Positions 37,709 through 48,152 of a DNA stretch of 64,000 bases are shown here, piece by piece. Source of the stretch: Chloropicon primus (lineage: Eukaryota > Chlorophyta > Chloropicophyceae > Chloropicales > Chloropicaceae); the NCBI GenBank assembly GCA_023205875.1, contig CP060755.1, positions 868,001 through 932,000 of the forward strand. Direction: 5' to 3'. The notes under the pieces were generated by a model. It was given only the letters and a program-made list of their open reading frames with translations, had not been told where the DNA came from and did no database searches. The stretch's first letter is position 1. Each line of letters starts with the position of its first letter. A program made the translations under genes and the position numbers.

Positions 37709-40343
37709 TCAGGCCCCCCTCTCTCGGAATTGGATGAGGATGTCATCAGACCTCTTCCAAACGCTCTGCCTCACTTTGGCCAGGCTCATCTCGGGCGTGA
37801 GCAGCTTGTCGTTGCACAGCAACTCGAGGTCACTGGCCTTGATGTCCTGCTGGTCCGCCTCAACCTTGGTCGCCACGTAGTGCAGCACCTTGCTCATCGG
37901 CAAGATTTTTGGGGCCAGGAGCTTGCCCTGCTGCAGGGAAGGCAACTCCGAGTCGGGATGGGGCATCAGGTGGAAGGACACTTTGAGGTTCAGGCCCGTG
38001 GGGAGCTTGTCCTCCGAAACGCAGGACACCACCCAGTCGGGGACCTCATCGCTGGTCTCCGTGCCATCCAGGTCCTCAATTCTCTTCGTGAACCATTCGC
38101 CGTCGTACGTGGTAGTGATGATGCAAGGGTTGCTGTCAAACTTGAAAGGCCAATCGGCAAGCTTGCTCGCAGCCTTTCCGCCTCCTTTCTGTGGGGACTG
38201 CCCCTGGTCGCTTGCAGCGACCTTGCCAGCGGACGGGGAGGACGAGTTGGAAGGATCTGCGCCGCCCGCGGCCCCACTCGCGTCGGAGACATCCTTTCTG
38301 CCCCCCGCCCCCGTTTCTCCGTCCCTCCCGCTTTGGTTGGCCTGCTCCCACTTGCTGAAGAGGGAGCACAGGACCTGCTGGCCCATGTTGAACTTCAGGT
38401 CGTCTCCCACCTCTTCCATGCCAAGGTCCACGGCGTAGACCTCCGCAGAGAAGCACTGCTTGGACTCCATGTGAATGCTCAGCTTGCCCAAGCGCTTGTC
38501 CGCACTGAACCAGCTCGAAGCCGTGACCTTTGGATTTATGCAGGCAAAGAACTTCTCGAAGCGCTGGTCGTTCTTTCCCTCCTTGGCCTCGACATCTCCC
38601 CTGCCAGGTCCACATTCTGTGGCCCCGCCCTTCTTGTCCTCGGCCTCCTTTCCTTCGTCAGCCTTCGCAAGAGTCGCAGCAACTTCCTCGGTATTGAAAC
38701 ACTTATCTACGCGCCCCGTCAGCACGTTCCACATGCATATCGTTCCGCTAGCGTCCTCGGTCAGTATCCTCTGGCGATCGTTGAGGATTTCGTGCTTCAC
38801 GATCGGGGGGACGCCGACGAGGGTCAGGCTCGGCGTCCTCTGAAGCGGAATCACTGGCTTGCCCTTGCCCATGCTCTTGCTGAGGCTAGACTGCTTGATC
38901 GAAAACGGCGAGGTGCTGGCTACAAAGGAACTGTGCCTCCTCTCCCTGTAAGAGTTGCTGCCACCGCTTTCTCCCTCTTCACCGTCCCACGTCGATGGCT
39001 GCGTAAGGTCCCAGAAATGAATGGAGGAGCTGTTCGTGGCGCTCCAGATCCTCTCGAGGGACTCGCTCCCGCTGCTCATGTTGCCGCTCCTGCTGCTCGT
39101 GTTGCCGCTCCTGCTTCTGGCAGAGAGGGAGAGCACAGACTTCTCCTCCTCGAAGAGCAGCGTGCTGAGCTTTCCTGAAAGGCTCGTGCAGAAGACTTGC
39201 CCGTCTCTGCCCCCGCTCACAATTTGCCCGTGGGATTCGACAAAGTCAAGGGCCCAAACCGAGTCCTTGTGGATGGAAAAGCTGTGCATGCACCTCTGCT
39301 GCCCCAGGTCCCAAATACGAACAGTCTTGTCGCTGCTCCCCGTGATGCACATGGTCCCCGCTCGGTTTAGCCGGATGCACCTGATGTTTCCGAGGTGTCC
39401 CCTGAGCGCCATCTGGGGCAACAGCGCCCCCTCTTCATTCTTCGTGTTGGACCTCGTGTCCCATATCCTCACGATGCCGTCGGTGGAGCCGCAAGCGAGG
39501 ACGCTTCCGGACGGATTGATGTCGCAGGAATAACATGAGCTCGCATCGGAGACGCTAGCACAATCGAAGTCTCTCAGGACGCTGTTCGGCGAGCCTCCCT
39601 GGGAGTCTGACGACGAGCTAGCGGAGTCCCTCCTCTTGCTCGGACCAATCTTGCTCGTCCTCACCGTCGTCTCGAGGTCCCACAGCTTTATCTCGCTCCT
39701 GAGACCGGCGGAGACAAAGGTCTTTGCCTCCCGCGCCGCGGAGACGCACATGACGTAGTCGCTGTGCTCGTAAAGCGTCGATATCAAGCCGTAGTCGTCA
39801 ACCTCCCCCGCATCGGTGCCGTCCCTCCCCTTGGAAGCGTTCGCCCTCCAAAGCCTCACCGTGCGGTCGTTGGAGCAGCTCACTAGCGTGTTCTCCTTCT
39901 CCAAGACGGCCACGTCGTTGACCCAGTCCACGTGACCCTCGAAGCTCATTTCCAGCTTCGCCCCTGCGCACCCCACCCCAAAAAAAAAAGTCCATCGAGC
40001 AAGACGAGTCAGTACGAGTACGTGGCACAAACGCTTCACGTGGTTCCCAGCCCGTCCAGTTCAGCAAGAATGACTTACCCCCAAGACCATCTCCAGCTCC
40101 GATCTGCCATCGCTTTATCGTGGCGTCCCTGCTCGCCGTGAAGAGGCACTCCTTGCCCCCCCTCCTGCCATCAGACGGGGGAAGCCCCGTCCCCACCGCC
40201 AGCGAGTTCACCGCTCCACAGTGGCTCCCCGCCTCTTTCTGGTCCGTCCCGAGCGCAGCCGCCTCTCCCTCGCTCGATGTCGATGCAGAACCGTTCCGCG
40301 AGTGTTCCAGTACATACGTCAACCGCCGCCTACGCACCTTCAT
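37709..40343 (-). CDS. WDR48: WDR48/UAF1-like WD40 protein
   Basis: Exons 40079-40343 and 37709-39963 (GT-AG intron of 115 bp, phase 1) give 839 residues. WDR48 is the activator partner of deubiquitinases USP1, USP12 and USP46. The N-terminus (TYVLEHSRNG, then HCGAVNSLAV) and the WD repeats with HVDWVNDVAV, LVSCSNDRTVRLW, DYVMCVSA and VRIWDLG follow the family order. Long Ser-rich insertions separate blades (for example about residues 165-195 and 385-440). The C-terminal ubiquitin-like DUF3337 domain is clear: LKVSFHLMPHPDSELPSLQ, ELLCNDKLLTPEMSL and a final ILIQFRERG. It is longer than the human protein (677) because of the insertions. Confidence is high. Confidence 0.88.
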
Positions 40344-40973
40344 CCTCCTTCCTCACCCCCAAACTTCCCCCAAAAACTCAAACTTCCCCCCCTCCCCCAC
40401 GTTCCCTCTTCAATCCACACTACACTCAAACTCCCCACCACTTCCGCGACCAAACCTCCTCAATGCGGGTCAGTGGAAAGATCTTAAGTTCAGCTTTCGT
40501 CCCAGCACCCTCCTTCCCTCCTCCCCTCCTCTCCCCGTCCCCCAAATAAGCCCCTTCCCTCGCACCTCTCCCGCTCCCCTCCCCGCCCTCTCTGCTCCGA
40601 AACCCTGCCTCGTCCTCCTCGCCTCCTGTGGAAATGTCTCCACTTTTCCTCCGTTGACTTGAGGAAAAATTAACAGCAGAGCATAATGGCATATGTTCCA
40701 AGGCGGAGGGGACCAAGGGAGAGGGAGGATTAGAACGAGACAGAGGGAGAGGGCACAGGGGGGGGGAGGGAGGGTCGACGTGCACGGCGTCCTTTCGCCT
40801 TGTCTTGTGATCGGGTGGCTTGCGGAGTTGGTGGGCACGCTTGGGGAGGAGAGAGAGAGATGGGAGTTCACTGGTGGGGAGGACATCGTGAGAAGTGTTA
40901 TACGACGACGAGGACTGTGGAAGGGTGAAGAGAGTAGTAGGGTGCTAGGCTGCGGAAGGGAGGGGGAAGAGGG
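40344..40973. promoter_or_regulatory. divergent intergenic region, WDR48 / ARMH1-like
   Basis: A 630-bp head-to-head spacer. It is strongly strand-asymmetric: pyrimidine-rich (CCTCC, CCCC) to about 40650 and purine-rich (GGGAGG, GAGAGA) after 40690. This mirrors the two 5' UTRs. No discrete element was recognised. Confidence 0.45.
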
Positions 40974-42233
40974 ATGACTGGGGCGGAGAGGACGGCGAGC
41001 AGTGCCCTGCGGTGGCTGCGCCACCAGCTGCGAAGTTGGGACAAGGGGGACCGAACAACGAGGACGAAAATGTTGGACGAGTTCATCAGCAGACACGCGG
41101 ACGAGACGGGGCCGCAGCTGGAGAAGTACTACGGGAACGGGGCGAGCCTGTTCCTGACGAGAATATCGGCTTGGCTCAAGCTGACGTACCTCGAGGGCAT
41201 TGCCCTCAACAAGCAGCTTGAGGCCGTGAGCATATTTCTCTCGGCTGCGAATGGGACGAGGTACCTCGCGGAGTTCGTTGACTTTGGGGGCCTTCTGAGC
41301 ATCTTGGACCTCCTGTCGATCAAAGACATCAACGAGGAGGACAAGTGCAGCGCGCTGGGGCTTTTGCTCCAGATAGCGCACGCCGGGCGCTTCTACAAGG
41401 AGCTCATATGCTCTTTCAATGGGATGCAAGTGACGGTGGGGCTCCTAGAGGCTGCGAACTTCCCGCACACGAGACTTCTCATTTACGACGTCTTCCTCGT
41501 GCTCGGGAGCGGAAACCCAAAGTACTCGAACAAGGTGCAAGCGGAAATCATTGCCATGATATCAACGCGGAACATCCACGCCCTCCGGCTCGGGATGCAA
41601 GCCATCAGGAGGCTCGTGTGCAGCAGTACCCACATGCACGTGATTCAAGCGAGCTCCAGGGGGCACACCCACAACAACTTGCTCCAGCTGATCGACAAGA
41701 CAATACCGTTGCTGGGGTCCCCCGACTTCGAGGTGCAGTACGAAGCCTTTGAGCTCGTCCAGTCCCTTTGTATGTCAAAGTCTTCGTCGGTGGGGGTCTA
41801 CATCGTGAACTCCCTGTACAAACTACTGATCAAGTCGAGCCAGGAGCTCGACAGAAACGTCCAGCTGCATCTCTTGATGGAGAAAGAGAACGAGGCGTCC
41901 CCGGTGGACATAGCGCAGGCCACCGCTGCGAAAATTCTTTACCAGTCTCTCCACAGACTGTTCGAGAATGAGGAGGTGAAGGAGGAGGTGATGACGGAGA
42001 GGTACTTCAGGGCAATACTGTCGACAATCGCGAACGAGAGGCACTACGAGAGCAGGCAGCACGCCGCCAACTTGTTCGAAACTTTGACCACCCTCGACAT
42101 GGAGAAGTCCTTTGCCCTCACCCAGGAGCTGGCGGGAGACGAGCTCATGTATTTGTTGTGCGAGAATCCTCAGAGGGACCTGGAATCCAAGCACTTGGAC
42201 GCACTCAGGTTGCTTGGGCAAACGGCGCATTAG
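40974..42233 (+). CDS. armadillo-like helical protein, ARMH1-like
   Basis: Intronless, 419 residues from ATG 40974. The whole protein is alpha-helical with armadillo/HEAT-like periodicity. The N-terminal block (LQW-type start, then TGPQLEKYYGNGASLFLTR, then IFLSAANGTRYLAEFVDFGG) resembles vertebrate ARMH1 (C1orf228), a poorly studied armadillo-like protein. I recall the motif order TGPELEK..GASLFLTR from that family, so the assignment is pattern-based. It is soluble with no targeting signal. Possible ciliary association is suggested only by the nearby BBS5 and B9D1 genes and is speculative. A TGTAA is at 42254. Confidence 0.75.
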   Translation: MTGAERTASSALRWLRHQLRSWDKGDRTTRTKMLDEFISRHADETGPQLEKYYGNGASLFLTRISAWLKLTYLEGIALNKQLEAVSIFLSAANGTRYLAEFVDFGGLLSILDLLSIKDINEEDKCSALGLLLQIAHAGRFYKELICSFNGMQVTVGLLEAANFPHTRLLIYDVFLVLGSGNPKYSNKVQAEIIAMISTRNIHALRLGMQAIRRLVCSSTHMHVIQASSRGHTHNNLLQLIDKTIPLLGSPDFEVQYEAFELVQSLCMSKSSSVGVYIVNSLYKLLIKSSQELDRNVQLHLLMEKENEASPVDIAQATAAKILYQSLHRLFENEEVKEEVMTERYFRAILSTIANERHYESRQHAANLFETLTTLDMEKSFALTQELAGDELMYLLCENPQRDLESKHLDALRLLGQTAH

Positions 42234-42253
42234 ACATTAGTTCACGAGAACAC

Positions 42254-42258
42254 TGTAA
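42254..42258 (+). promoter_or_regulatory. TGTAA poly(A) signal of the ARMH1-like gene
   Basis: TGTAA 21 bases after the stop codon in a 102-bp convergent spacer. Confidence 0.55.
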
Positions 42259-42335
42259 TTTAGTCATGTCTTTCTTAATACATTTTGAAAACAAAATTAA
42301 AACAATCAACAAGACTGCCGCGGTCCGTGCTTGCG

Positions 42336-43712
42336 TTACATCTCCCCCCAGTCCTCGTCAATGTCAATGTCGTCGTCCTCCTCCAGCGCCGTTCCTGGGG
42401 CCGGGGAAGGCAGGGGGGACAGCTCCTCCTCGTCGCTGCTGGGCGCCACCTCCTCCCCCTCCTCCGGTCCTTGGGCCGCGGCCTTCTCCTCGTCCCCGTC
42501 CCTCTCTTCTCCAGGCTTCTCCCTCGGGGTCTCAGCTGCGTCTTCGTCCGCCCTCTTCTCTTTCTCTTTCTCTTTCTCGCTCTCTTTGGCCGCCTGCAGC
42601 GCCTCGGGAGAGCTCTGAGGAGGAGAGCCCCGGTGCTTCGTCTTCACGTTGATCCAATCATTCGCACTGGAGTCGCTCGCGGTGGCCACATCCGGTTCGC
42701 TGAGCAGGCCCGAAGGAGTCCTGCTGTGGAAGCCGTTCTTTGGGGTCAAGCCCCGGGGGCTCTCCCCTTGCACGGGAGAGAATCCGCTGGGGCTCGAAGG
42801 CTCGTCCTCCTTTCCAGACAAAGCTGTAGGAGTTTCTACGGCAAGAGCTGGCTCTGGTCCTTCGGCGGCTGTCTGCTGCTCCTCCTCCTGCTCCTCCGGC
42901 AGCTGCTGCTCGTCTTCGACAGCCTTCTTTTCCAAAATCTTTTCCGCCATTCCCTCCCCGACCTGAATCATGTGAAGCCTGAAGAAGTACTGCGTCCAGA
43001 ACGTTTCGTAGTCCACGATGAGGGGCACGATCCTGCTCTGCAGCTCCAGCATGAAAGCATTGCCCTTGAGGGTCTCCTCCACCTGCGCCTTGTAATCCTT
43101 GAGGTCGAAGTGAGACCCCCAAGTCTCGAAGTAAAGGAAGTCCTCAGGCTCGTCGCAGTACGTGCTGCTGTCCCTCTGCATAGCGCTGACCTTCTCGTTG
43201 TACCGCTTCTCCTTCTTCGACTCCTCACTTCCCTTGCCCGCGCCGCTCTTCTTAAGCTTCATCTCCTGCTGAGTCTGCTTGTGCTTGATGCTCGCGGCCT
43301 GCATCTCCTGCTGCACGGTCTCCTTCATCTGGCTCAAGAGCTCGGACGTCCCCCCAATAATACTTTTGCCAAAGCTCTCTATCGTATTGCCGAGAACCTC
43401 TATGGACTCTTGCACCTCCTGCTTGTTCTTCGGAACCTTGATGTTCGGGTTCAGGTCCGCCGAGTTCACCACTTCCTTGGTCTCCTCCACCATCTCCTGG
43501 GTGTCCTGCTGTATCGCCGAACTGAAGTCTCTGAACTCCTTTCCCCAGTCTGTCTTCGAAACACTTTGGACTATCTCGGTGCTCGACTTTTGCACGTTAG
43601 CCGCCACCTCTTTCGCCATCTCGAAGAACGAGAACACCCCGCCACCGGTACCTTCTTCCGACGTCCCTTCCCCATCTTCCTTCTCTTGCGAAGGCAGGAA
43701 CGCGTTGAACAT
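42336..43712 (-). CDS. BSD-domain protein
   Basis: Intronless, 458 residues from ATG 43712. Residues about 30-175 are helical and amphipathic (AKEVAANVQKSSTEIVQS; SFGKSIIGGTSELLSQMKE), resembling synapse-associated/BSD-domain proteins. The BSD domain lies at about 210-262 with its signature aromatic pairs: LYFETWG at the start and FWTQYFFRLHMI at the end. The C-terminal 180 residues are acidic, Ser/Pro-rich and disordered, ending in DDIDIDEDWG, a tail also seen in plant BSD proteins. BSD proteins of this type are linked to transcription or membrane trafficking; the exact role is unknown. The head-to-head neighbour is the SET gene. Confidence 0.83.
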   Translation of the reverse strand: MFNAFLPSQEKEDGEGTSEEGTGGGVFSFFEMAKEVAANVQKSSTEIVQSVSKTDWGKEFRDFSSAIQQDTQEMVEETKEVVNSADLNPNIKVPKNKQEVQESIEVLGNTIESFGKSIIGGTSELLSQMKETVQQEMQAASIKHKQTQQEMKLKKSGAGKGSEESKKEKRYNEKVSAMQRDSSTYCDEPEDFLYFETWGSHFDLKDYKAQVEETLKGNAFMLELQSRIVPLIVDYETFWTQYFFRLHMIQVGEGMAEKILEKKAVEDEQQLPEEQEEEQQTAAEGPEPALAVETPTALSGKEDEPSSPSGFSPVQGESPRGLTPKNGFHSRTPSGLLSEPDVATASDSSANDWINVKTKHRGSPPQSSPEALQAAKESEKEKEKEKRADEDAAETPREKPGEERDGDEEKAAAQGPEEGEEVAPSSDEEELSPLPSPAPGTALEEDDDIDIDEDWGEM

Positions 43713-44156
43713 GACGACGACGACGACAACGACGACGACGACGTCGTGGGTTCCCTCCCTTCTCCTTGTTCCTTCGACAAAAAAAACACGCTAGAGAGAG
43801 AGAGAGAGCGCTCTCCGTTCGGTCCCTTTCAATACCGACCACGCACGACGCCGACCCCACAACCGAGCGAGGAAAACAAGGTGACACCTCTGCCTCCTCC
43901 TCCCTCCCTCTCTCCCTTCGTCAGAGAAACGGCTTGAGCTCGGAGGAGAGGAGGAGGAGGCGACGTTGTGGCCAACGCGGCGAAGAGGACGACGCGACGG
44001 GGGAAGCGGGGTGAACGACGCTTCGTGGCACGGGGCATCGACTTCTTGTTGCATCGCCTCGCGCATCGCCTCGCGCATCGCGTCAGGAAGAAGGGGGTAG
44101 GACATTATTCAAGCCTTATCTTGTTGGAAGGGAATCAATCCGGAGAGTGGTGCAGG
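43713..44156. promoter_or_regulatory. divergent intergenic region, BSD / SET genes
   Basis: A 444-bp spacer with ACG/CGT triplet repeats at 43715-43745 (just upstream of the BSD ATG), a GA tract near 43794-43808, and direct CATCGCCTCGCG repeats near 44053-44080. An open frame enters the SET gene from upstream but has no ATG. Confidence 0.5.
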
Positions 44157-45686
44157 ATGGTGAGGTCCGTGATGGTGATGAGGGCGAGGCCGAGGGGAAT
44201 GAGGCGAGGAATGGTTGCGGAGGCGAGAAGGGAGGCGCGTGCCCAGGGGGCGACGACGTCTGGGAGGTACTCCTCGCGCGTCAGGCAAGCGGACTCCGAC
44301 CTCCTGCAATGGGCCAAGGAGAAAGGGGCGCAGCCCATGGACAACTTTACCTTGCGGGAGGACGAGGCCACTGGGGTGCGGGGCGTGTATACGAAGAGGG
44401 CGCTCGAGGCAGAATCGATCGTGTGCGAAGTCCCGAGGAAGCTCGCGCTCGAGGTCACAACGACAAAATCCAAGTGCCCGATCGATGAGATGGATCAGGA
44501 GTTTTGGAACAAGCTGGACTGGTGGGGGAAGCTGGCCTGCTTGCTCCTGGACGAAGTGAAAATGGGGAACGCGTCCACGCGAAAGTTCTACCTCGATGCC
44601 CTCCCGGAGGCCATCCCAACGCCCCTGCATTGGTCCCAGGAGCAGCTGAGCATGCTTCAGTACGAGCCCATCGTGGAGGAGATTGCGAAGCAGCGGGAGC
44701 TGTGGCACGGCCTGTACGACAGGTACTGCTCGGCGTGCGGCTCGGCGTCGCCGCCGTCGAGGGAAGTCTTCGTCCACGCGATCGAGTGCGTGAGGAGCAG
44801 GACCTTCAGTGGCCCGTACGAGGGCAGCAACTGGGAAACTAGGATCAAACAGTACGGGCTCGTTCTGGTCCTGGCTGTCTTGTACGTCTTGGGCGGGTTT
44901 GGTGAGGCCTACCAAGCTTTCAACGGGGTGGTGGCGGTCTTCTTGACGATTCTGTTCAGGGACCTCCTCGTGCAGAGGAACCCCAGGAGCATAAGGTACG
45001 TGCTTTGCCCCGTTCTGGACATGTTCAACCACAGGAGCGACGTGGAGAGCGATCCATCGTATGAATACTTCAGAAACACTTTCACCTTGACCCTAAGCAA
45101 GCGAGTGGAGGAGAACGAGGAGGTCTGCATCAATTACGGCAAAAGGGGCAACGACGAGTTGATGCAGTACTACGGATTCGTCGTCCCAGGCAACAAGTAC
45201 GACTCTTACACGATGTCAAACTTCGTGGACAAGGCCGCGGGTGCCTTGAAGAGCGGAGACTTTGCCGACGGCGCCAGCGAGGCGCTGATGTCCAAGCGCA
45301 GGAACATGCTCGGGGCGAACGACGTGTCGGGCGACAAGGTGGTGATCAGACCGAAAAAGAGGGGCCTGACGGACCGAACGCTGCAGACCCTGAGGGTTCT
45401 TGTGAGCACGGAAGAGGAGCTGAGCGGCAGGGCGGCCCTGCTTGACTTCAACAGCAAAGTCAGCGACGCGAACGAGGAGCGGGCGCTCAAGCTAATGTGC
45501 GAAGTCTGCGAGAACGAGCTGGCCGAGTGCCTGCCGACGACAGTGGGGGAGGACGAGAAGATGCTGGCAAACCTTTCGAACATGAAGAAAGACTTGGGCG
45601 ACGTTGAAGTCAAGATCCAGGCGCTTGAGTTTCGGATCGCCAAGAAGCGTGTTCTCGAGAAGTACATCGGTTTTCAGCAAGGTTGA
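44157..45686 (+). CDS. SET-domain methyltransferase, Rubisco-LSMT-like, plastid-type
   Basis: Intronless, 509 residues from ATG 44157. The first 45 residues are Arg/Ala/Met-rich without acidic residues, like a plastid transit peptide. The split SET domain starts at NFTLREDEATGVRGVYTKRAL and ends with the catalytic-core motifs LDMFNHRSD and EEVCINYGKRGNDELMQYYGF, which carry the NHS-like and pseudoknot elements. The C-terminal helical Rubisco-substrate-binding domain follows to residue 509. Members methylate lysines on stromal proteins. Oddly, the insert between the SET halves (about residues 235-275) holds two strongly hydrophobic segments (YGLVLVLAVLYVLGGF; AVFLTILFRDLLV). A minus-strand TGTAA for BBS5 lies at 45743. 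Confidence 0.88.
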   Translation: MVRSVMVMRARPRGMRRGMVAEARREARAQGATTSGRYSSRVRQADSDLLQWAKEKGAQPMDNFTLREDEATGVRGVYTKRALEAESIVCEVPRKLALEVTTTKSKCPIDEMDQEFWNKLDWWGKLACLLLDEVKMGNASTRKFYLDALPEAIPTPLHWSQEQLSMLQYEPIVEEIAKQRELWHGLYDRYCSACGSASPPSREVFVHAIECVRSRTFSGPYEGSNWETRIKQYGLVLVLAVLYVLGGFGEAYQAFNGVVAVFLTILFRDLLVQRNPRSIRYVLCPVLDMFNHRSDVESDPSYEYFRNTFTLTLSKRVEENEEVCINYGKRGNDELMQYYGFVVPGNKYDSYTMSNFVDKAAGALKSGDFADGASEALMSKRRNMLGANDVSGDKVVIRPKKRGLTDRTLQTLRVLVSTEEELSGRAALLDFNSKVSDANEERALKLMCEVCENELAECLPTTVGEDEKMLANLSNMKKDLGDVEVKIQALEFRIAKKRVLEKYIGFQQG

Positions 45687-45742
45687 TTTGCAATCGGGGT
45701 GGGCACCGGTTCCGATCTTTCTCTTGATCGTTGAGTACAATA

Positions 45743-45747
45743 TTACA
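45743..45747 (-). promoter_or_regulatory. TGTAA poly(A) signal of BBS5
   Basis: Minus-strand TGTAA about 80 bases after the BBS5 stop codon. Confidence 0.5.
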
Positions 45748-45827
45748 AGGCTTTGTTTCCGAATTCTTCTTCTGCTCGTTGTTTTTTGGAAGGTCTAAAC
45801 CCTCCCCCACACACATCCCGGCCGCCT

Positions 45828-46886
45828 TCAGATATCCCACAGCTGGTCGATGGTGTACCCCTCCTTGAGAGGCTCCATCGCCAGACCCAGGGCCGAGTTG
45901 TACTCTGGCTTCCTGTTGTTTCCCTTGTAGTCCTCCGCGTAGTAGGCCACGAAGGCGTCCTGGTTGTCTATGGACTGGAGTATCTCCACGTCGTCGTCTC
46001 CCTCAAGCATCGGCAGGCGGATCTGCTCCGGTTGCGTCTCCCTCTCGAGCACGACCCCCAGATTCGGCCGGGAGGAGTAGGCCGTCCACAGCGACCCGAG
46101 CTCGTTGTAAAGCTGCTTCAGCTTCTCCTTGGGGTCCAGGCGGAAGCCCAGGACGAACCCCCCGCCCTGCTTGTACACGTCCAGCACCAAAGCCGTCCCG
46201 AACTTGGAGTTCTTGATCCTGATGTTCTTGATCTGGATGAAAGGAATGCTCACGTTGAAGGTCGGGGCCAGGTTGGCGTACCAGATGACCCTCACGTTCG
46301 TGATCACGAACGTCCCGAGGTTCCCCGTCTCCCCGGACAGGTTCCACACCCCGTTCGTCTTGGAGTGCACCTCCTCCTCCGAGAGGAGCTTGAGCTTCTG
46401 GTCCTCCGCGAAGATGACTCCCCTGAGCTTCACCTCCCTGTACAGCCTCGAGCCCTGGTACGCCTTCACGAGGTCCCCCAGGGTCTGCAAGGCGACCTTG
46501 GTCCTCTCGCCCTCCGTCGTGAACACGAACTCGAACCGGTTGTTGTTGAACCGGGTCATCACCACGATCGAGCTCCCCTCCCCCTTGAGCAGGTAGGACT
46601 TGGTCTTGGTCGTGGACACGCTGACGATGCACCCCAAGCCTATGCTCAAGTTCACCCTGTTCGTCTTCGCGAGGTACCAGGTCACCCTGAGGTTCGTGAA
46701 CGTCAGCCTCCCCGGCGCCCCGTGGTTCCCCTTGTGGTCCTCCACCGGCGCCATTGTCTCGTACACGACCTCCCCGCCCCCCGGGTTGAGGCTCGCCGCG
46801 GCCACGTCGAACCTCACCTCCTTGTCCTGCCAAATGACCCCATCCTCAGATCCCCCCTTCCGAGCCCCGCCCCCCCCGCCCGTCAT
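45828..46886 (-). CDS. BBS5: BBSome subunit BBS5
   Basis: Intronless, 352 residues from ATG 46886, the family's usual length (341 in human). BBS5 carries two PH-like (DM16) domains that bind phosphoinositides and helps the BBSome move membrane proteins in and out of cilia. Motifs in order: IWQDKEVRFDVA at the start, GRLTFTNLRVTWYL, RFEFVFTTEG, NGVWNLSGETGNLGTFVITN, NVRVIWYANL, FNVSIPFIQIKNI and SKFGTALVLDV; then the C-terminal DAFVAYYAEDYKGNNRKPEY and EGYTIDQLWDI. It is collinear with human BBS5 throughout. Strong marker of a ciliated lineage. Confidence 0.96.
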   Translation of the reverse strand: MTGGGGGARKGGSEDGVIWQDKEVRFDVAAASLNPGGGEVVYETMAPVEDHKGNHGAPGRLTFTNLRVTWYLAKTNRVNLSIGLGCIVSVSTTKTKSYLLKGEGSSIVVMTRFNNNRFEFVFTTEGERTKVALQTLGDLVKAYQGSRLYREVKLRGVIFAEDQKLKLLSEEEVHSKTNGVWNLSGETGNLGTFVITNVRVIWYANLAPTFNVSIPFIQIKNIRIKNSKFGTALVLDVYKQGGGFVLGFRLDPKEKLKQLYNELGSLWTAYSSRPNLGVVLERETQPEQIRLPMLEGDDDVEILQSIDNQDAFVAYYAEDYKGNNRKPEYNSALGLAMEPLKEGYTIDQLWDI

Positions 46887-47338
46887 GACGAGGATGAAGG
46901 GATCGGCGGGTGGATGGCGCTGCTGCTACAAAGGCAGTGGCTTTCCCCCTCCCCAACCTCCTGCCCCTCACTCACCAGGGCGTCCCTCTGTGAACCTCAC
47001 CTTGGGAGGTGTCTGCCTTTGTCCGTCTGCGCGTCTCTCCCTCAGTCCCGCCTCAAACCTTTGGAGCGCCGGTCCACCGAAAGTGTATGCGGTTCCCTCT
47101 CCCGTCCCGCGTCGCCCGTTCCTCCCTCAGGACGAGAACACACACACAAAGCACCCCCAACCGAGCCCCAAGACCACCCTGGGTTCTCCCTGGCCGAATT
47201 TAAAAAAGAGTCTCCTCTTTTGCTTACACTCGTCACACGACCGAGCCGTTATGAATGAGATGTCAGCGGAGCGGACGGAGGGGCGACTAGAGGAGTCTGA
47301 CTTGAGTACTCTCGGCGCATTCATTGCGAGAAGGGGTG
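46887..47338. promoter_or_regulatory. divergent intergenic region, BBS5 / one-TM protein
   Basis: A 452-bp spacer. C-rich near BBS5, with an A-run near 47201-47207 (TTTAAAAAAGAG) and CACACACA near 47140. No reading frame or motif was recognised. Confidence 0.4.
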
Positions 47339-48043
47339 ATGAGTATGATGAGAGAGGGAGGGTATCCGACACCACCGTCCACGGCCAAGACAGGGGTGGC
47401 GCCCTGGTTCGCGCCCACGAGTCGGAGCGAGAAGGGTCTCACGCCCACGAGTCGGAGGGGGGAGCGAGGAGGCCAATGGGTGGTGTGGGCCGTGGGGGCC
47501 TGCCTGCTGTGCGTGATCACGGTCCTTCTGGCGGAGATTATCGTGATCCTCGCCCTCGCCGCGGGACCTGCGCTCTCTCTGACGGCCGAGATGAACGGCC
47601 TGGTCAGGAACATGAACGGGTTCCTGGCTGGTTCTTCGCAGGCGGGGTTCGCGACTCAGGCCGCCCCCTCCGCGAACCAGACGTCTTCGTCGCCGTCCAA
47701 CGCCACGGTGGTGGGCGAGGGGGCCGAGGACGCGCTCCTCGAGTGGTGCGAGGGGGCGGCCTGCCTGTCCGGCCAGAACTGCACGGAGGTCCTCACCCAC
47801 CTGGCTGAGGGAGTGGACCCCGCGACGGGCGCCCCGATCATCCCCCTGCCCCAGCCGTTCTGCAACAGCGTCAAGGTGATGAACGAGAACCTGTGCTTCT
47901 GCGGGGACGCCCACGCCGACTTCCCGGAGGAGGCCAGGGTGCTCCTGGACAACCTGGGTTTCGTCTCCATGCTGTGCTCGGGCTTTGGCCAGGAGAACAT
48001 CGGGCAGAGCGGTAGGTGCGCGGCGGGCGGGGGGAGGCCGTAG
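47339..48043 (+). CDS. one-TM, Cys-rich extracytoplasmic protein, unknown
   Basis: 234 residues from ATG 47339; the frame opens slightly upstream on a non-ATG codon. A short cytosolic N-terminus is followed by one membrane segment at about residues 45-80 (VVWAVGACLLCVITVLLAEI). The rest is a Cys-containing domain with sequons (NQTS, NATV, NCTE) and the pattern C-5-C-5-C, then CNS, CFCGD and MLC. This fits a type II membrane protein with a disulfide-bonded ectodomain. I do not recognise the family. The true 3' end is uncertain: a GTAGGT donor at 48012 and a pyrimidine-rich acceptor ending at 48204 could extend or alter the C-terminus. Confidence 0.6.
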   Translation: MSMMREGGYPTPPSTAKTGVAPWFAPTSRSEKGLTPTSRRGERGGQWVVWAVGACLLCVITVLLAEIIVILALAAGPALSLTAEMNGLVRNMNGFLAGSSQAGFATQAAPSANQTSSSPSNATVVGEGAEDALLEWCEGAACLSGQNCTEVLTHLAEGVDPATGAPIIPLPQPFCNSVKVMNENLCFCGDAHADFPEEARVLLDNLGFVSMLCSGFGQENIGQSGRCAAGGGRP

Positions 48044-48152
48044 GAGGAAGGGAAGGAAGGACCTGCTGCTTGCGAGCTTGGGGGGCTGGAAGGACTCCTC
48101 CCCCTCCCGCGGGCACTTCTTTCGTCGGTGCTTTTAGAAATGTGCGTGTGCG

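Noticed and set aside
45753-47258. 501-codon plus-strand frame opposite BBS5
   Set aside because: BBS5 on the minus strand is collinear with its human homologue; this frame has no recognisable domain.
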